DNA from: Oerskovia paurometabola
GTDB lineage: Bacteria; Actinomycetota; Actinomycetes; Actinomycetales; Cellulomonadaceae
NCBI RefSeq assembly: GCF_016907365.1
Contig: NZ_JAFBBV010000001.1
Location: 3,534,001-3,598,000 of the forward strand
Length of the DNA stretch: 64,000 nucleotides
Direction of reading: 5' to 3'
In this document: in pieces, positions 27,008 to 35,900 of the stretch
Layout: each line of letters opens with the position of its first letter
How positions within the stretch are numbered: the first letter of the stretch is position 1
Translations under genes and position numbers: made by a program
Notes under the pieces: model-generated
Told to the model about the DNA's origin: nothing
Databases searched by the model: none
The model's input: only the letters and a program-made list of their open reading frames with translations

Positions 27008-28216
27008 GTGGCGGATCCCGCTGTTGCCGTGAAGGGCCTGGGCAAGTCCTACCGCATCGCGAAGAGCGGCTTCCGGCCGACGACCGCTGCCGAGGCAGTG
27101 ATCAACCGGGTCAAGCACCCGCTGCACAAGCCCGAGTTCGAGGACTTCGAGGCGCTCAAGGACGTCGACTTCGAGGTCCCGTGGGGCGAGGCGCTGGGCA
27201 TCATCGGGCGCAACGGTGCGGGCAAGAGCACGCTCCTCAAGCTCCTGACCCGGATCACCGCACCGTCGGCGGGTCGCATCGAGCTGGGCGGCCGCGTGGG
27301 CAGCCTGCTCGAGGTCGGCACCGGCTTCCACCCCGAGCTCACGGGTCGGGAGAACGTCTACCTCAACGGCACGCTCCTGGGCATGCGGCGCAAGGAGATC
27401 CAGCGTCGCTTCGACGAGATCGTGGACTTCTCGGGCGTCGAGAAGTTCCTCGAGACCCCGGTCAAGCGCTACTCGTCGGGCATGTACGTGCGCCTCGCGT
27501 TCGCGGTCGCCGCGCACCTCGAGACCGAGATCCTCGCGATCGACGAGGTCCTCGCGGTCGGCGACGCCGAGTTCCAGGCCAAGTCGCTCGCCAAGATGCG
27601 CGACGTCGCGCGCGACGGTCGCACGGTGCTGTACGTGAGCCACCAGGCGCAGACCGTCTCCGCGTTGTGCACCCGGGCGATCTACCTCGACCAGGGCAAG
27701 CTCACCTACGCGGGCAACGTCGAGGACGCGCTCGCGGAGTACCGCAACAGCTTCACGAGCTTCCACGTCGCCCAGCAGGACGCGTCCCGGCGCGCCGGCA
27801 CCGGCGAGCTCCGCTTCACCGAGGCGACGATCGCCGAGGAGACCATGGAGCCCACCGAGGACAAGGTCATCGAGTTCGCGGTGAACGCCAACCCGGACCT
27901 GGTCGGCAGCTACTTCGTCTCGTGCCACGTCAACGACATGAACGGGAACATCGTCGTCCAGTGCGACTCCCGCCTCGTCGGACTGTGGCTCGACCCGACC
28001 GTCCCCCAGCGCGGCGCGCTGACCATCAAGGACCTGTGGCTCAAGCCGGGCAAGTACACGTACGACCTGTACGTCTGCAAGACCGGCATCCTCGACGCCT
28101 GGGAGGGCGCAGGAGCCTTCGAGATCCTGCCCAACCCGCCGTACCCCGAGGTCACGTCCGACGAGGCGCTGACCCACGGCATGGTCCTGGCCGACTTCCA
28201 GTACGAGAGGTGGTGA
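27008..28216 (+). CDS. wzt: Polysaccharide ABC exporter ATPase (Wzt-like) with C-terminal glycan-recognition domain
   Basis: A 402-residue ATPase that powers export of a finished lipid-linked polysaccharide. Walker A GRNGAGKST is at residues 67-75, the signature YSSGMYVRLAF near 155, Walker B LAIDEVLAVGD near 176, and the H-loop YVSH near 205. Residues from about 255 to 395 form an extra beta-rich domain like Wzt-C, which in characterised systems binds the chain-end cap and decides what is exported. Its presence argues that the chain carries a terminal modification. The GTG start follows GAAGGGG. The permease gene begins two bases after its stop. Confidence 0.94.
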   Translation: MADPAVAVKGLGKSYRIAKSGFRPTTAAEAVINRVKHPLHKPEFEDFEALKDVDFEVPWGEALGIIGRNGAGKSTLLKLLTRITAPSAGRIELGGRVGSLLEVGTGFHPELTGRENVYLNGTLLGMRRKEIQRRFDEIVDFSGVEKFLETPVKRYSSGMYVRLAFAVAAHLETEILAIDEVLAVGDAEFQAKSLAKMRDVARDGRTVLYVSHQAQTVSALCTRAIYLDQGKLTYAGNVEDALAEYRNSFTSFHVAQQDASRRAGTGELRFTEATIAEETMEPTEDKVIEFAVNANPDLVGSYFVSCHVNDMNGNIVVQCDSRLVGLWLDPTVPQRGALTIKDLWLKPGKYTYDLYVCKTGILDAWEGAGAFEILPNPPYPEVTSDEALTHGMVLADFQYERW

Positions 28217-28218
28217 CG

Positions 28219-29037
28219 ATGAGCAAGACCGTGATCACCCCGCCCGGGCGGTGGGACCTGCCGTCGGTCAAGGAGCTGTGGGAGGCCCGCGAGGTCCTGA
28301 TCAGCTTCGGTCGGCGCGACGTCCTGCTGCGCTACCGGCAGACCGTGATCGGTGTCGGCTGGGTCATCCTGCAGCCGCTCGCCGCGGCCGGGATCTTCGC
28401 GATCGTGTTCGGTCAGGTCGCGGACCTGCCGAGCAACGGCGTCCCGTACTTCATCTTCGCCTTCGCGGGCCAGCTCGCGTGGAACGTGTTCAGCGGCGTC
28501 GCGAGCCGCTCGTCGTCGTCGCTCGTGGCGAACCAGTCGCTCGTGTCGAAGGTCTTCTTCCCGCGCATGCTCGTGCCGCTCTCGACGATCCTCGCGGTCC
28601 TCGTCGACTACGCCGTCGCGTTCGGGCTGTTCGTGATCCTGCTGTTCGTCTACGGGATCAACCCCGGGTGGCCCATCCTGCTCCTGCCGTTCTGGACGCT
28701 GCTGGCCGTGCTGCTGGGCGCTGCGATCGGGGTCGCGAGCTCGGCCGTCATGGTCAAGTACCGCGACGTCGGGTACGCCCTGCCCTGGGTCGTCCAGATC
28801 CTCATGTACGCGACCCCCGTCGCCTACTCGTTGGAGGCCGTCCCGGCGAACCTGCTGTGGATCTTCAACATCAACCCGCTCACGTGGCTGCTCGAGGGCT
28901 TCCGCTGGTCGCTGCTCGGGCAGGCGGCCCCCGAGGCGTGGCAGGTCGTCGCCCTGGTCGTGGTGTCGGGGCTCGCCTTCACGGGTGGCGCACTGATCTT
29001 CCAGAAGCTCGAGCGTGGCTTCGCCGACGTGATCTGA
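28219..29037 (+). CDS. wzm: Polysaccharide ABC exporter permease (Wzm/TagG-like)
   Basis: A 272-residue permease of the ABC-2 family with six predicted helices and the family's N-terminal amphipathic segment (RRDVLLRYRQTVIG). It ends in FQKLERGFADVI, a polar tail. With Wzt it forms the channel that moves undecaprenyl-linked polysaccharide across the membrane. The start overlaps the AGAGGTGGTGACG ribosome site region at the wzt stop, so expression is coupled. A ribosome site GTCAGGAGGGG follows its stop and leads to the next glycosyltransferase, making one transcript through at least 31635. Confidence 0.94.
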   Translation: MSKTVITPPGRWDLPSVKELWEAREVLISFGRRDVLLRYRQTVIGVGWVILQPLAAAGIFAIVFGQVADLPSNGVPYFIFAFAGQLAWNVFSGVASRSSSSLVANQSLVSKVFFPRMLVPLSTILAVLVDYAVAFGLFVILLFVYGINPGWPILLLPFWTLLAVLLGAAIGVASSAVMVKYRDVGYALPWVVQILMYATPVAYSLEAVPANLLWIFNINPLTWLLEGFRWSLLGQAAPEAWQVVALVVVSGLAFTGGALIFQKLERGFADVI

Positions 29038-29057
29038 CCCGGTCAGGAGGGGTCCCG

Positions 29058-30260
29058 ATGAAGCGGTCCGACCAGACTCTGCCCGCACGCGAGCACGTCC
29101 ACGTCCTGACCCCCGGCGACCACTACTCCCCGCGCACGGGGAGCGCCGTGCCGACCGTCGTGGACGGCCTGGTGCGCGGCGCGTCCGCAGGGTCCGCGCC
29201 GTCGTCGGTCGTCGTGGCGCGCGGCACCTACCCCGACCGCTACGACGGCGCGCACGTCATCGAGTACCCGCAGGCCTCGGCACGAGGTTGGGAGCGATAC
29301 ACCGACGCGGCCGCCTCACGCGTGAGGCTTCCCCGTCACGGCGCCCGCCGCGCGTTCGCGGCGACCGTCCGCGACCAGGGCGCCTGGGCGCCGTCGTACG
29401 TGTTCGCGCACAACGCCCCCCAGCTCGTCCCGCTCGTCGACGCCGAGCAGCACCTGCCCGTGCTCTACGCGCACAACCAGCTCCTGCGCACCTACGGCCA
29501 CCGCGAGCTGGCCCGCACGCTCGGGCCGGTGCACCGCATCGTGTGCGTGAGCGCGTTCCTGGCCGACGAGACGACGGCGCTGCTCCCGCCCGGTCTCCGG
29601 GACCGCGTGGTCGTGGTCCACAACGGGGTCGACGCCCCGACGACGAGCGGCGGGGCACCCACGACGGGCCGCCCCGCGCGCGGCGACGCCCTGCACGTGG
29701 TCTTCGTCGGTCGCACCATCCCGGACAAGGGCGTGGACCTCGTCGTGGACGCCGTCCGGCGCCTCGCGCGCTCCGACGTGCGGCTCACCGTGGTCGGTGC
29801 CGCGGGCTTCGACGCCGCGGACCCCCTGACGCCCTACGAGCGCGACCTGCGCCGACGCGCCGCGGGGACGACCGTGCCGACGACCTTCACGGGCTTCCTC
29901 CCCCGCGGCGAGGTGCGCGAGGTCCTGCGCACGGCCGACGTGGTCGTGGTCCCCTCACGCTGGGCCGAGCCGTTCGCCCTGACCGCGCTCGAGGGCATGG
30001 CCGCAGGGGCCGCCGTCGTGGCCTCCGACATCGGCGGGATCCCCGAAGCCGTCGGGACCGCCGGGATCCTCGTGCCCCCCGGCGACGTCGCCGCCCTCGC
30101 CGAGACCCTCGCCGCGCTCGCCGACGACGAGTCCCTGCTCGACCGCACCCAGGAGGCGGGGCACGCGCACGCGGCCGAGATGGACTGGTCCCACGCCCGC
30201 GCACGGCTGGACCAGGTCCTCGCCGGCACCCTGGCCCACAGCCCCGGGAGACCGGCGTGA
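29058..30260 (+). CDS. GT4 glycosyltransferase
   Basis: A 400-residue GT4 enzyme following the exporter. The N-terminus carries SPRTGSAVPTVVDGL and the donor domain starts FVGRTIPDKGVD. The E-x7-E motif is in EPFALTALEGMAAG. The middle has AHNQLLRTYGH, a conserved acceptor-side motif in this subgroup. AGGAGGGG ahead of the ATG is a strong ribosome site. The last base pairs overlap the next gene's GTG (GTGA), coupling it to a BioF2-like transferase. Its likely role is adding a sugar to the exported chain. The specific donor is unknown. Confidence 0.92.
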   Translation: MKRSDQTLPAREHVHVLTPGDHYSPRTGSAVPTVVDGLVRGASAGSAPSSVVVARGTYPDRYDGAHVIEYPQASARGWERYTDAAASRVRLPRHGARRAFAATVRDQGAWAPSYVFAHNAPQLVPLVDAEQHLPVLYAHNQLLRTYGHRELARTLGPVHRIVCVSAFLADETTALLPPGLRDRVVVVHNGVDAPTTSGGAPTTGRPARGDALHVVFVGRTIPDKGVDLVVDAVRRLARSDVRLTVVGAAGFDAADPLTPYERDLRRRAAGTTVPTTFTGFLPRGEVREVLRTADVVVVPSRWAEPFALTALEGMAAGAAVVASDIGGIPEAVGTAGILVPPGDVAALAETLAALADDESLLDRTQEAGHAHAAEMDWSHARARLDQVLAGTLAHSPGRPA

Positions 30261-31417
30261 ACCCGGCGGGCGTCGTGAGCGCCCGGACGCTCCGGCTGGG
30301 CGACGTGACGCCCGTCGAGGCCGAGCGCTGGGCCGACCTCGTGGACCGCGCGCTCGAGCCCAACCCCTTCCTGTCCCCCGCCTACCTGCTCTCGGCCTCC
30401 CGGTGGCTCGCACGGACCGCGGGGATCGTGCTCCTCGTCGTCGAGCGCGACGACCGCATGATCGCGCTCCTGCCCCTGAGCCGCGACGAGCGGTTCCACG
30501 GCACCCCGCTGCGGTACGCGACGACCGCGGGCGCCTTCCTCAAGGACGACGCGCCGCTGTGCGCGCCCCTCGTCGACACCGAGCACGCGGCGACCGCGCT
30601 CGACCACCTGCTCGGCTTCCTCGCGGACCGGCGCAACGGCTTCCCTCCCCTCGTCGAGCTCACCCTGCTGCCCGGCGAGGGAGCGTTGAGCGACGCCCTC
30701 CACGACGCGTGCCGCCGCGCCGGTGTCCCGCTGCTCGAACGGTCCCGGTTCGAGCGGGCGTTCCTCGACCGCGCGAGCGACGCGCCCGCCCCTCGGGACG
30801 CCCTGAGCCGCTCCAAGCGCAAGCAGGTCGAGCGCCTGACCCGACGCCTCGAGGAGTCGACCGGACGGCCGCTCGTCATGGAGGACCGCGGGGCGGACCC
30901 CCGGGCCTTCGAGGACTTCGTCGCTCTCGAGGCCTCCGGCTGGAAGGGCGACGTCGACCAGGACGGCGGGGCGCTCGACGTGACGCCGGGAGCCGTCGAG
31001 TGGTTCACCGACGTGACCGACGGCCTGCGCGACCGCAAGAACCTCCACCTGCTCACGCTCGTCGCGGGCGACGACGTGGTCTACATGTCGATGCTCCTGG
31101 GCGCCGGCGGGACGCTGTACTCGCTCATGGACACGTACGACGAACGCTTCGCGAAGTTCAGTCCGGGCGTGATCGGACGCGTCATGGAGCAGGAGTTCGT
31201 CCTGGGGAGCACGACCGCGGACCGGTTCGACCCGTGCCTGCACCCCAAGAACGTCGGCCCGAGCGGCCTCTACCGGGACCGCCGGACGCTGGTCGGCGTC
31301 GTGCTCGCAACGCGGGGCCTCCTCCCGCGCCTCCTCGTGCGCTCGGTGCCGACCCTGCGCCGGCTGCGTGCTCGCGTCGTGGGCACACCGCGCGAGACGG
31401 TCGAGGACGCGTCATGA
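30257..31417 (+). CDS. BioF2-like (FemAB/GNAT fold) transferase, paralogue 3
   Basis: A 386-residue paralogue of the proteins at 15700, 16899 and 31763. It shows LEPNPFLSPAYL, a basic segment SRSKRKQVERLTRR, EASGWKGD, and FDPCLHPKN where the others have DSC or DSS. The GTG start overlaps the upstream TGA (GTGA) and follows GGGAGACC. Its position in the exporter run, directly after a glycosyltransferase, is the best hint in the window that this family acts on the exported glycan or its carrier, perhaps adding an acyl or aminoacyl cap. The reaction is not known. Confidence 0.85.
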   Translation: MNPAGVVSARTLRLGDVTPVEAERWADLVDRALEPNPFLSPAYLLSASRWLARTAGIVLLVVERDDRMIALLPLSRDERFHGTPLRYATTAGAFLKDDAPLCAPLVDTEHAATALDHLLGFLADRRNGFPPLVELTLLPGEGALSDALHDACRRAGVPLLERSRFERAFLDRASDAPAPRDALSRSKRKQVERLTRRLEESTGRPLVMEDRGADPRAFEDFVALEASGWKGDVDQDGGALDVTPGAVEWFTDVTDGLRDRKNLHLLTLVAGDDVVYMSMLLGAGGTLYSLMDTYDERFAKFSPGVIGRVMEQEFVLGSTTADRFDPCLHPKNVGPSGLYRDRRTLVGVVLATRGLLPRLLVRSVPTLRRLRARVVGTPRETVEDAS

Positions 31418-31635
31418 TCGGGACGACACCTGGTGGGGGGCGAGCGATGGCATGGAACGACCGCGGCATCCTCGCCGCGACGCTCGGGCACACGGGGCGG
31501 GCATGGACCGACGCGTCCTCGGACCCCGCCCCGGCTGCCCCCGTGTACCTGCGTCGCACGGCCTACCGTGGCCCGGAGCTCGGCCTCCTGCACCCCGGTG
31601 AGGGCCCGCCGTCGGGCCTCCCGACGGTTCGCTGA
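31414..31635 (+). CDS. Small coupled open frame of unknown function
   Basis: A 73-codon frame whose ATG overlaps the TGA of the preceding gene (ATGA), the coupling used throughout this locus. Third positions are mostly G or C, as in real genes here. The product is Gly/Ala/Pro-rich, with no helix long enough to span a membrane and no motif I know (it includes LRRTAYRGPELGLLHP). It may be a real small protein or chance reading of a GC-rich spacer. Confidence 0.42.
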   Translation: MIGTTPGGGRAMAWNDRGILAATLGHTGRAWTDASSDPAPAAPVYLRRTAYRGPELGLLHPGEGPPSGLPTVR

Positions 31636-31762
31636 CACCTCCTCTCCTCCCTGACCGGGTCGATCGAGGATCTTCTCTCGCCCCCGCCGCTCCCCCGTGC
31701 AGCCCGCAAGGGCTCGCTCCGCCGTGCGGCCCCTCGTGCCGCCTCCCCTCGAACGGGACCCC

Positions 31763-32995
31763 ATGCCTTCGAACGACTCGCCCCGCCTGTCCGTCCGCCT
31801 CGCCGCGGTCTCCACCCTCGGGCCCGAGGACGTCTCCCGCTGGAGAGACCTCGCCGACCACGCCGCCGAGCCCAACGTGTTCTACGGGCCGGACTTCCTG
31901 GTCCCGACCGCCGCGCACTTCGACCCGGACCGCACCCTGCGCCTGGTGGTCGTCGAGTCGGACGGCACGTGGCTCGCACTCATGCCCTACGAGATGGTCC
32001 CGGCGAACCGCCGCTGGCCGCACCGGCACGCGTCGAACGACGGGCCGATCCTCAACCAGTTCACCTCGCTCGGCGTCCCGCTCCTGCGCGAGGGCGACCC
32101 CCGGCGCGCAGCGACCGGCCTCGTGCGAGCGTTCCGGCGGTTCTCGCACGAGCTGGGCGGGAGCATCGAGATGGCGTTCGTCTCGGGCGACGGGCCGGGC
32201 GGAGCCGCGCTCCAGCGGGCCTTCGCGGACGAGGGCTCGACGCTCCACGTCTGGGGCGGCGACGAGCGCGCCGCGGTCCGCTTCGCCGAGGTCGAGGCCC
32301 CGGGGAGCTTCGGCTACCTCCCGAGGTCGCGCGCCAAGGCCGTCCGCCGTCGGGCCCGTCGCCTCACGGAGGCCGCAGGCGTCCCTTCCGAGCTCGACAC
32401 GCTGACGCTCGAGGTCGTCGAGGACCCCGCCGAGTTCCTCCGGTTCGAGCTCGAGACCTGGAAGGCGGACCCCGACCGCAACGGGGTCGGCTTCTCCCGG
32501 CTGCGCGAGGGACCCGAGTGGTTCGTGGACGTCTTCCAGGCCCACGCCGCCGCGGGGCGCGCGACCCTCCTGGCCCTGCGACCCGCGGGCGAGACCCTCT
32601 ACATGGCCGCATTCCTGCGGTCCGGAGGCACGCTGTTCGCCTGGTACGACGAGTACGCCGAGAAGTGGGCACAGCACGCGCCCGGCGTCCTGGGTCGCCT
32701 GCTGACCGTCAAGCGGTTCGCCGCCCAGGGCGACCTCGACCTGCTCGACTCGTGCATGCACCCGTCGCTGTACCCCGACCAGAACGAGCTCTACCCCTCA
32801 CGGCTGCGCACGGTGTCCTTCACGGCCGCACTGGGTCGCTGGCCGGGCCAGCTGCTGCTCCGGGAGATCGTGGCCCTGGGGCACGGCCGACGGGTGCTCG
32901 CGGGCCGGGTCCGCGCGGCCCGGGACGAGCGTCGCTCCCGCATCGAGCGTCCTGCGTCCCGGGACGTCAGGCAGGCGGCGGAGTCTGCGTCCTGA
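31763..32995 (+). CDS. BioF2-like (FemAB/GNAT fold) transferase, paralogue 4
   Basis: A 410-residue paralogue with AEPNVFYGPDFL, the basic run SRAKAVRRRARR, ELETWKADPDRNG, and DSCMHPSLYPDQ followed by LYPSRLRTV. Its C-terminal marks are closest to those of paralogues 1 and 2, while the central segment has WKAD where the others have WKGD. ACGGGA before the ATG supports the chosen start; an upstream in-frame ATG at 31697 lacks a ribosome site. A 127-bp gap separates it from the small frame upstream and holds nothing I can name. Its 3' end overlaps the convergent LamG gene by 29 bases. Confidence 0.85.
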   Translation: MPSNDSPRLSVRLAAVSTLGPEDVSRWRDLADHAAEPNVFYGPDFLVPTAAHFDPDRTLRLVVVESDGTWLALMPYEMVPANRRWPHRHASNDGPILNQFTSLGVPLLREGDPRRAATGLVRAFRRFSHELGGSIEMAFVSGDGPGGAALQRAFADEGSTLHVWGGDERAAVRFAEVEAPGSFGYLPRSRAKAVRRRARRLTEAAGVPSELDTLTLEVVEDPAEFLRFELETWKADPDRNGVGFSRLREGPEWFVDVFQAHAAAGRATLLALRPAGETLYMAAFLRSGGTLFAWYDEYAEKWAQHAPGVLGRLLTVKRFAAQGDLDLLDSCMHPSLYPDQNELYPSRLRTVSFTAALGRWPGQLLLREIVALGHGRRVLAGRVRAARDERRSRIERPASRDVRQAAESAS

Positions 32996-35900
32996 GCGTG
33001 GCGACCTCGGTCGCGCTCAGCGCGCGGTCGTAGAGCCGCACGCCGTCGACGGCTCCCTTGAGCGGGAGCGTGCCGCCGGGCTGCCCGCCCAGGAGGAGCG
33101 GGAGCGTGTTGACCCCGGCCGCCGCGGGACCCGCGACGTTCCCCTGCTCGACGCCGTCGACGTACAGGCGCATCCGCTGCCCGTCGTACGTGCCCACGAG
33201 GTGCACCCACGTGGTGCCGTCGGACGGGTAGGTCGACGTGGCGTTGACGCGGAACGTGTCGCCCGACGTCGCCTGGTTGAGCCGCAGGAACGCCTTGCCC
33301 GCGCTCGACAGGCCGAGCTCGAACCCGTCGGTCGCGCTCGGTGCGGCCTTCTTGACGACGTACTGGGTCGCGACCTGCTCGGGCCGCACCCAGGCGGCGA
33401 CCGTCAGCGCGGTCGAGACGTCGAGGGCGTTCGCGTCGGGGATCGTGACCTTGCCCGTCGCGCCGTCGAACCGCACGGCAGACCGGCCCCCGGCCGTGAC
33501 CCATGTCGTCCCGCCCGAGAGGGCGCCCGCGTTGCCCCAGCCCGACGAGTCGGCCGTGGCGAGGCCGGTGCCCTCGTCGAGGTCCCACGCGCCGCGGAGA
33601 CCGTCGGCGGGTGCCACCTGGACGGTCGCCGTCGCGACGTTCGACCAGAGCCCGTTCGCACCCACGCGGAACGTGAAGCTCGTCGTCCCGACGAAGCCCG
33701 CGGGGGGCGTGTAGGTGAACGCGCCCGTGGCCGGGTTCGTCAGAGCCACCGTGCCCGACGACGGAGCGGCCACCACCTCGAACGTCAACGTCCCCCCGCT
33801 CGGTGAGCTGCCGGTGAGCGTGCCCGTGACGGGCGTCCCGCTCACGGTCGACGCGGACACGTCCTGCGCGACGGGCGGTGCGGCCGGCGGCTGGACGGCC
33901 TGGCGGAGTGCCTGGACCTCCGCCCCGGACAGCGCCCGGTCGTACAGCCGGGCCTGGTCGACCGCGCCCTGGAAGGGGTACAGGCCGTCGGGCTGGGCGC
34001 CGATCGTCAGCGGCAGCGTGTTGACGCCCACCGACGCGGGACCGGCGATCGACCCCTGCTCGACACCGTCGACGTAGATCCGCAGACGTTGCCCGTCATA
34101 GGTCCCCGCCAGATGCACCCACGTGGTCCCGTTCGTCGGGAGCACCGACGTCGCGTTGACCCGGAACGCATCCCCCGACGTCTTCTGGTTGACCCGCAGG
34201 AACGGCTTCCCGGCGCTCGAGATCCCCAGCTCGTACCCGTCCGCAGAACCCGACACCGCCTTCTTCACGACGTACTGCGTCGCGTGGCGCTCGGGGCGCA
34301 CCCACGCCGACACGGTCAACGCCGCTGACACGTCCAGCCCGTCCGCGTCCGGCACCGCGACCTTGCCCGCGGTGCCGTCGAGGCGCACGGCCTTGCCGTC
34401 GACCCCGGTCACCCAGGCGGCGCCGCCCGACAGGGTCCCGGTCTGGCCCCAGCCCGACGAGTCGGCGGCCGTGGTCCCGGTCCCCTCGTCGAGGCCCCAC
34501 AGGCCGCGGATCCCCGCGACCGAGGTCACGCGCACGCTCTGCGTCGCGACGTTCGACCACGTCGTGCCCGCCTTGACGCGGAACGTGAAGCTCGTGGCCC
34601 CGACGAAGCCCGCGGGGGGCGTGTAGGTGAACGCGCCCGCGGCCGGGTTCGTCACGGTCACCGTGCCCGACGACGGAGCGGCCACCACCTCGAACGTCAG
34701 CGCACCGCCGCTCGGCGAGCTGCCCGCGAGCGTGCCCGTGACCGCGGTACCGGTCGTCGTGGTGGAGGCCCCGTCGGTCGCGACCGGGGTCGTGGGCACG
34801 GGGCCGCCGCCCTGGACGAGCTCGGCGACCTGGGCCGCGGTGAGCGCCCGGTCGGACAGGCGCACCGAGTCGACCGCGCCCTGGAAGGGGTACAGGCCGT
34901 CGGGCTGGGCGCCGATCGTCAGCGGCAGCGTGTTGACGCCCACCGACGCGGGACCGGCGATCGACCCCTGCTCGACACCGTCGACGTAGATCCGCAGACG
35001 TTGCCCGTCATAGGTCCCCGCCAGATGCACCCACGTGGTCCCGTTCGTCGGGAGCACCGACGTCGCGTTGACCCGGAACGCATCCCCCGACGTCTTCTGG
35101 TTGACCCGCAGGAACGGCTTCCCGGCGCTCGAGATCCCCAACTCGTACCCGTCCGCAGAACCCGACACCGCCTTCTTCACCACGTACTGCGTCGCCGACC
35201 GCTCCGGACGCACCCACGCCGACACCGTCAACGCCGACGACACGTCCAGCCCGTCAGCGTCCGGCACCGAGACCCGGCCCGTCGACCCGTCGAGACGCAC
35301 GGCCTTGCCCGCCTTGCCCGTGACCCAGCTCGTCCCCCCGGTCAGCGTGCCCTGGAACCCCCAGCCCGAGGAGTCCGCCGTGAGCACGCTCGCGCCCTCG
35401 TCGAGCTCCCACGTGCCCCGGGCACCGGCCACCGCCGTGACCCGCACGCTCTGGGTCGCGACGTTCGACCACGTCGTGCCCGCCTTGACGCGGAACGTGA
35501 AGCTCGTGGCCCCCACGAAGCCCGCGGCAGGCGTGTACGTGAACGCGCCCGTGGCCGGGTTCGTCACGGTCACCGTGCCCGACGACGGAGCGGCGACCAC
35601 CTCGAACGTCAGCGCACCACCCACCGGCGACGACCCCTTGAGGGTCCCGGTCGCGGCGACCCCGACGGACGTCGCCGTGAGTCCCGCCGTGGCGACCGGC
35701 CCGCGCGGGTCAACCCACGGCAACCGCGCCGTGCCCGCGGTCGAGCTCGAGGCGGCCATGACGAGCGTCGCGCCCGGTACGTTCTGCTTGGCGCCCGTGA
35801 CGTTGTTGTACGTCCCGTCGAGAACGGTCGTGGCGCTCTGGGAGAAGCTGATCGACGCGAGCGGCGTCACCTTCTCGATGATGTCGTCGAGGACCTCGCT

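Larger units (their letters stand above)
33000..35690 (-). repeat. Three tandem 912-bp coding repeats
   Basis: The C-terminal part of the LamG gene consists of three units with an exact 912-bp period: matching points lie at 33045, 33957 and 34869. The two upstream-coding units are far more alike than either is to the third. Confidence 0.9.

Noticed and set aside
33000..35690. LamG repeats considered as a mobile element or IS copy
   Set aside because: The repeats are in frame within one gene, have an exact coding period and no terminal inverted repeats or transposase.
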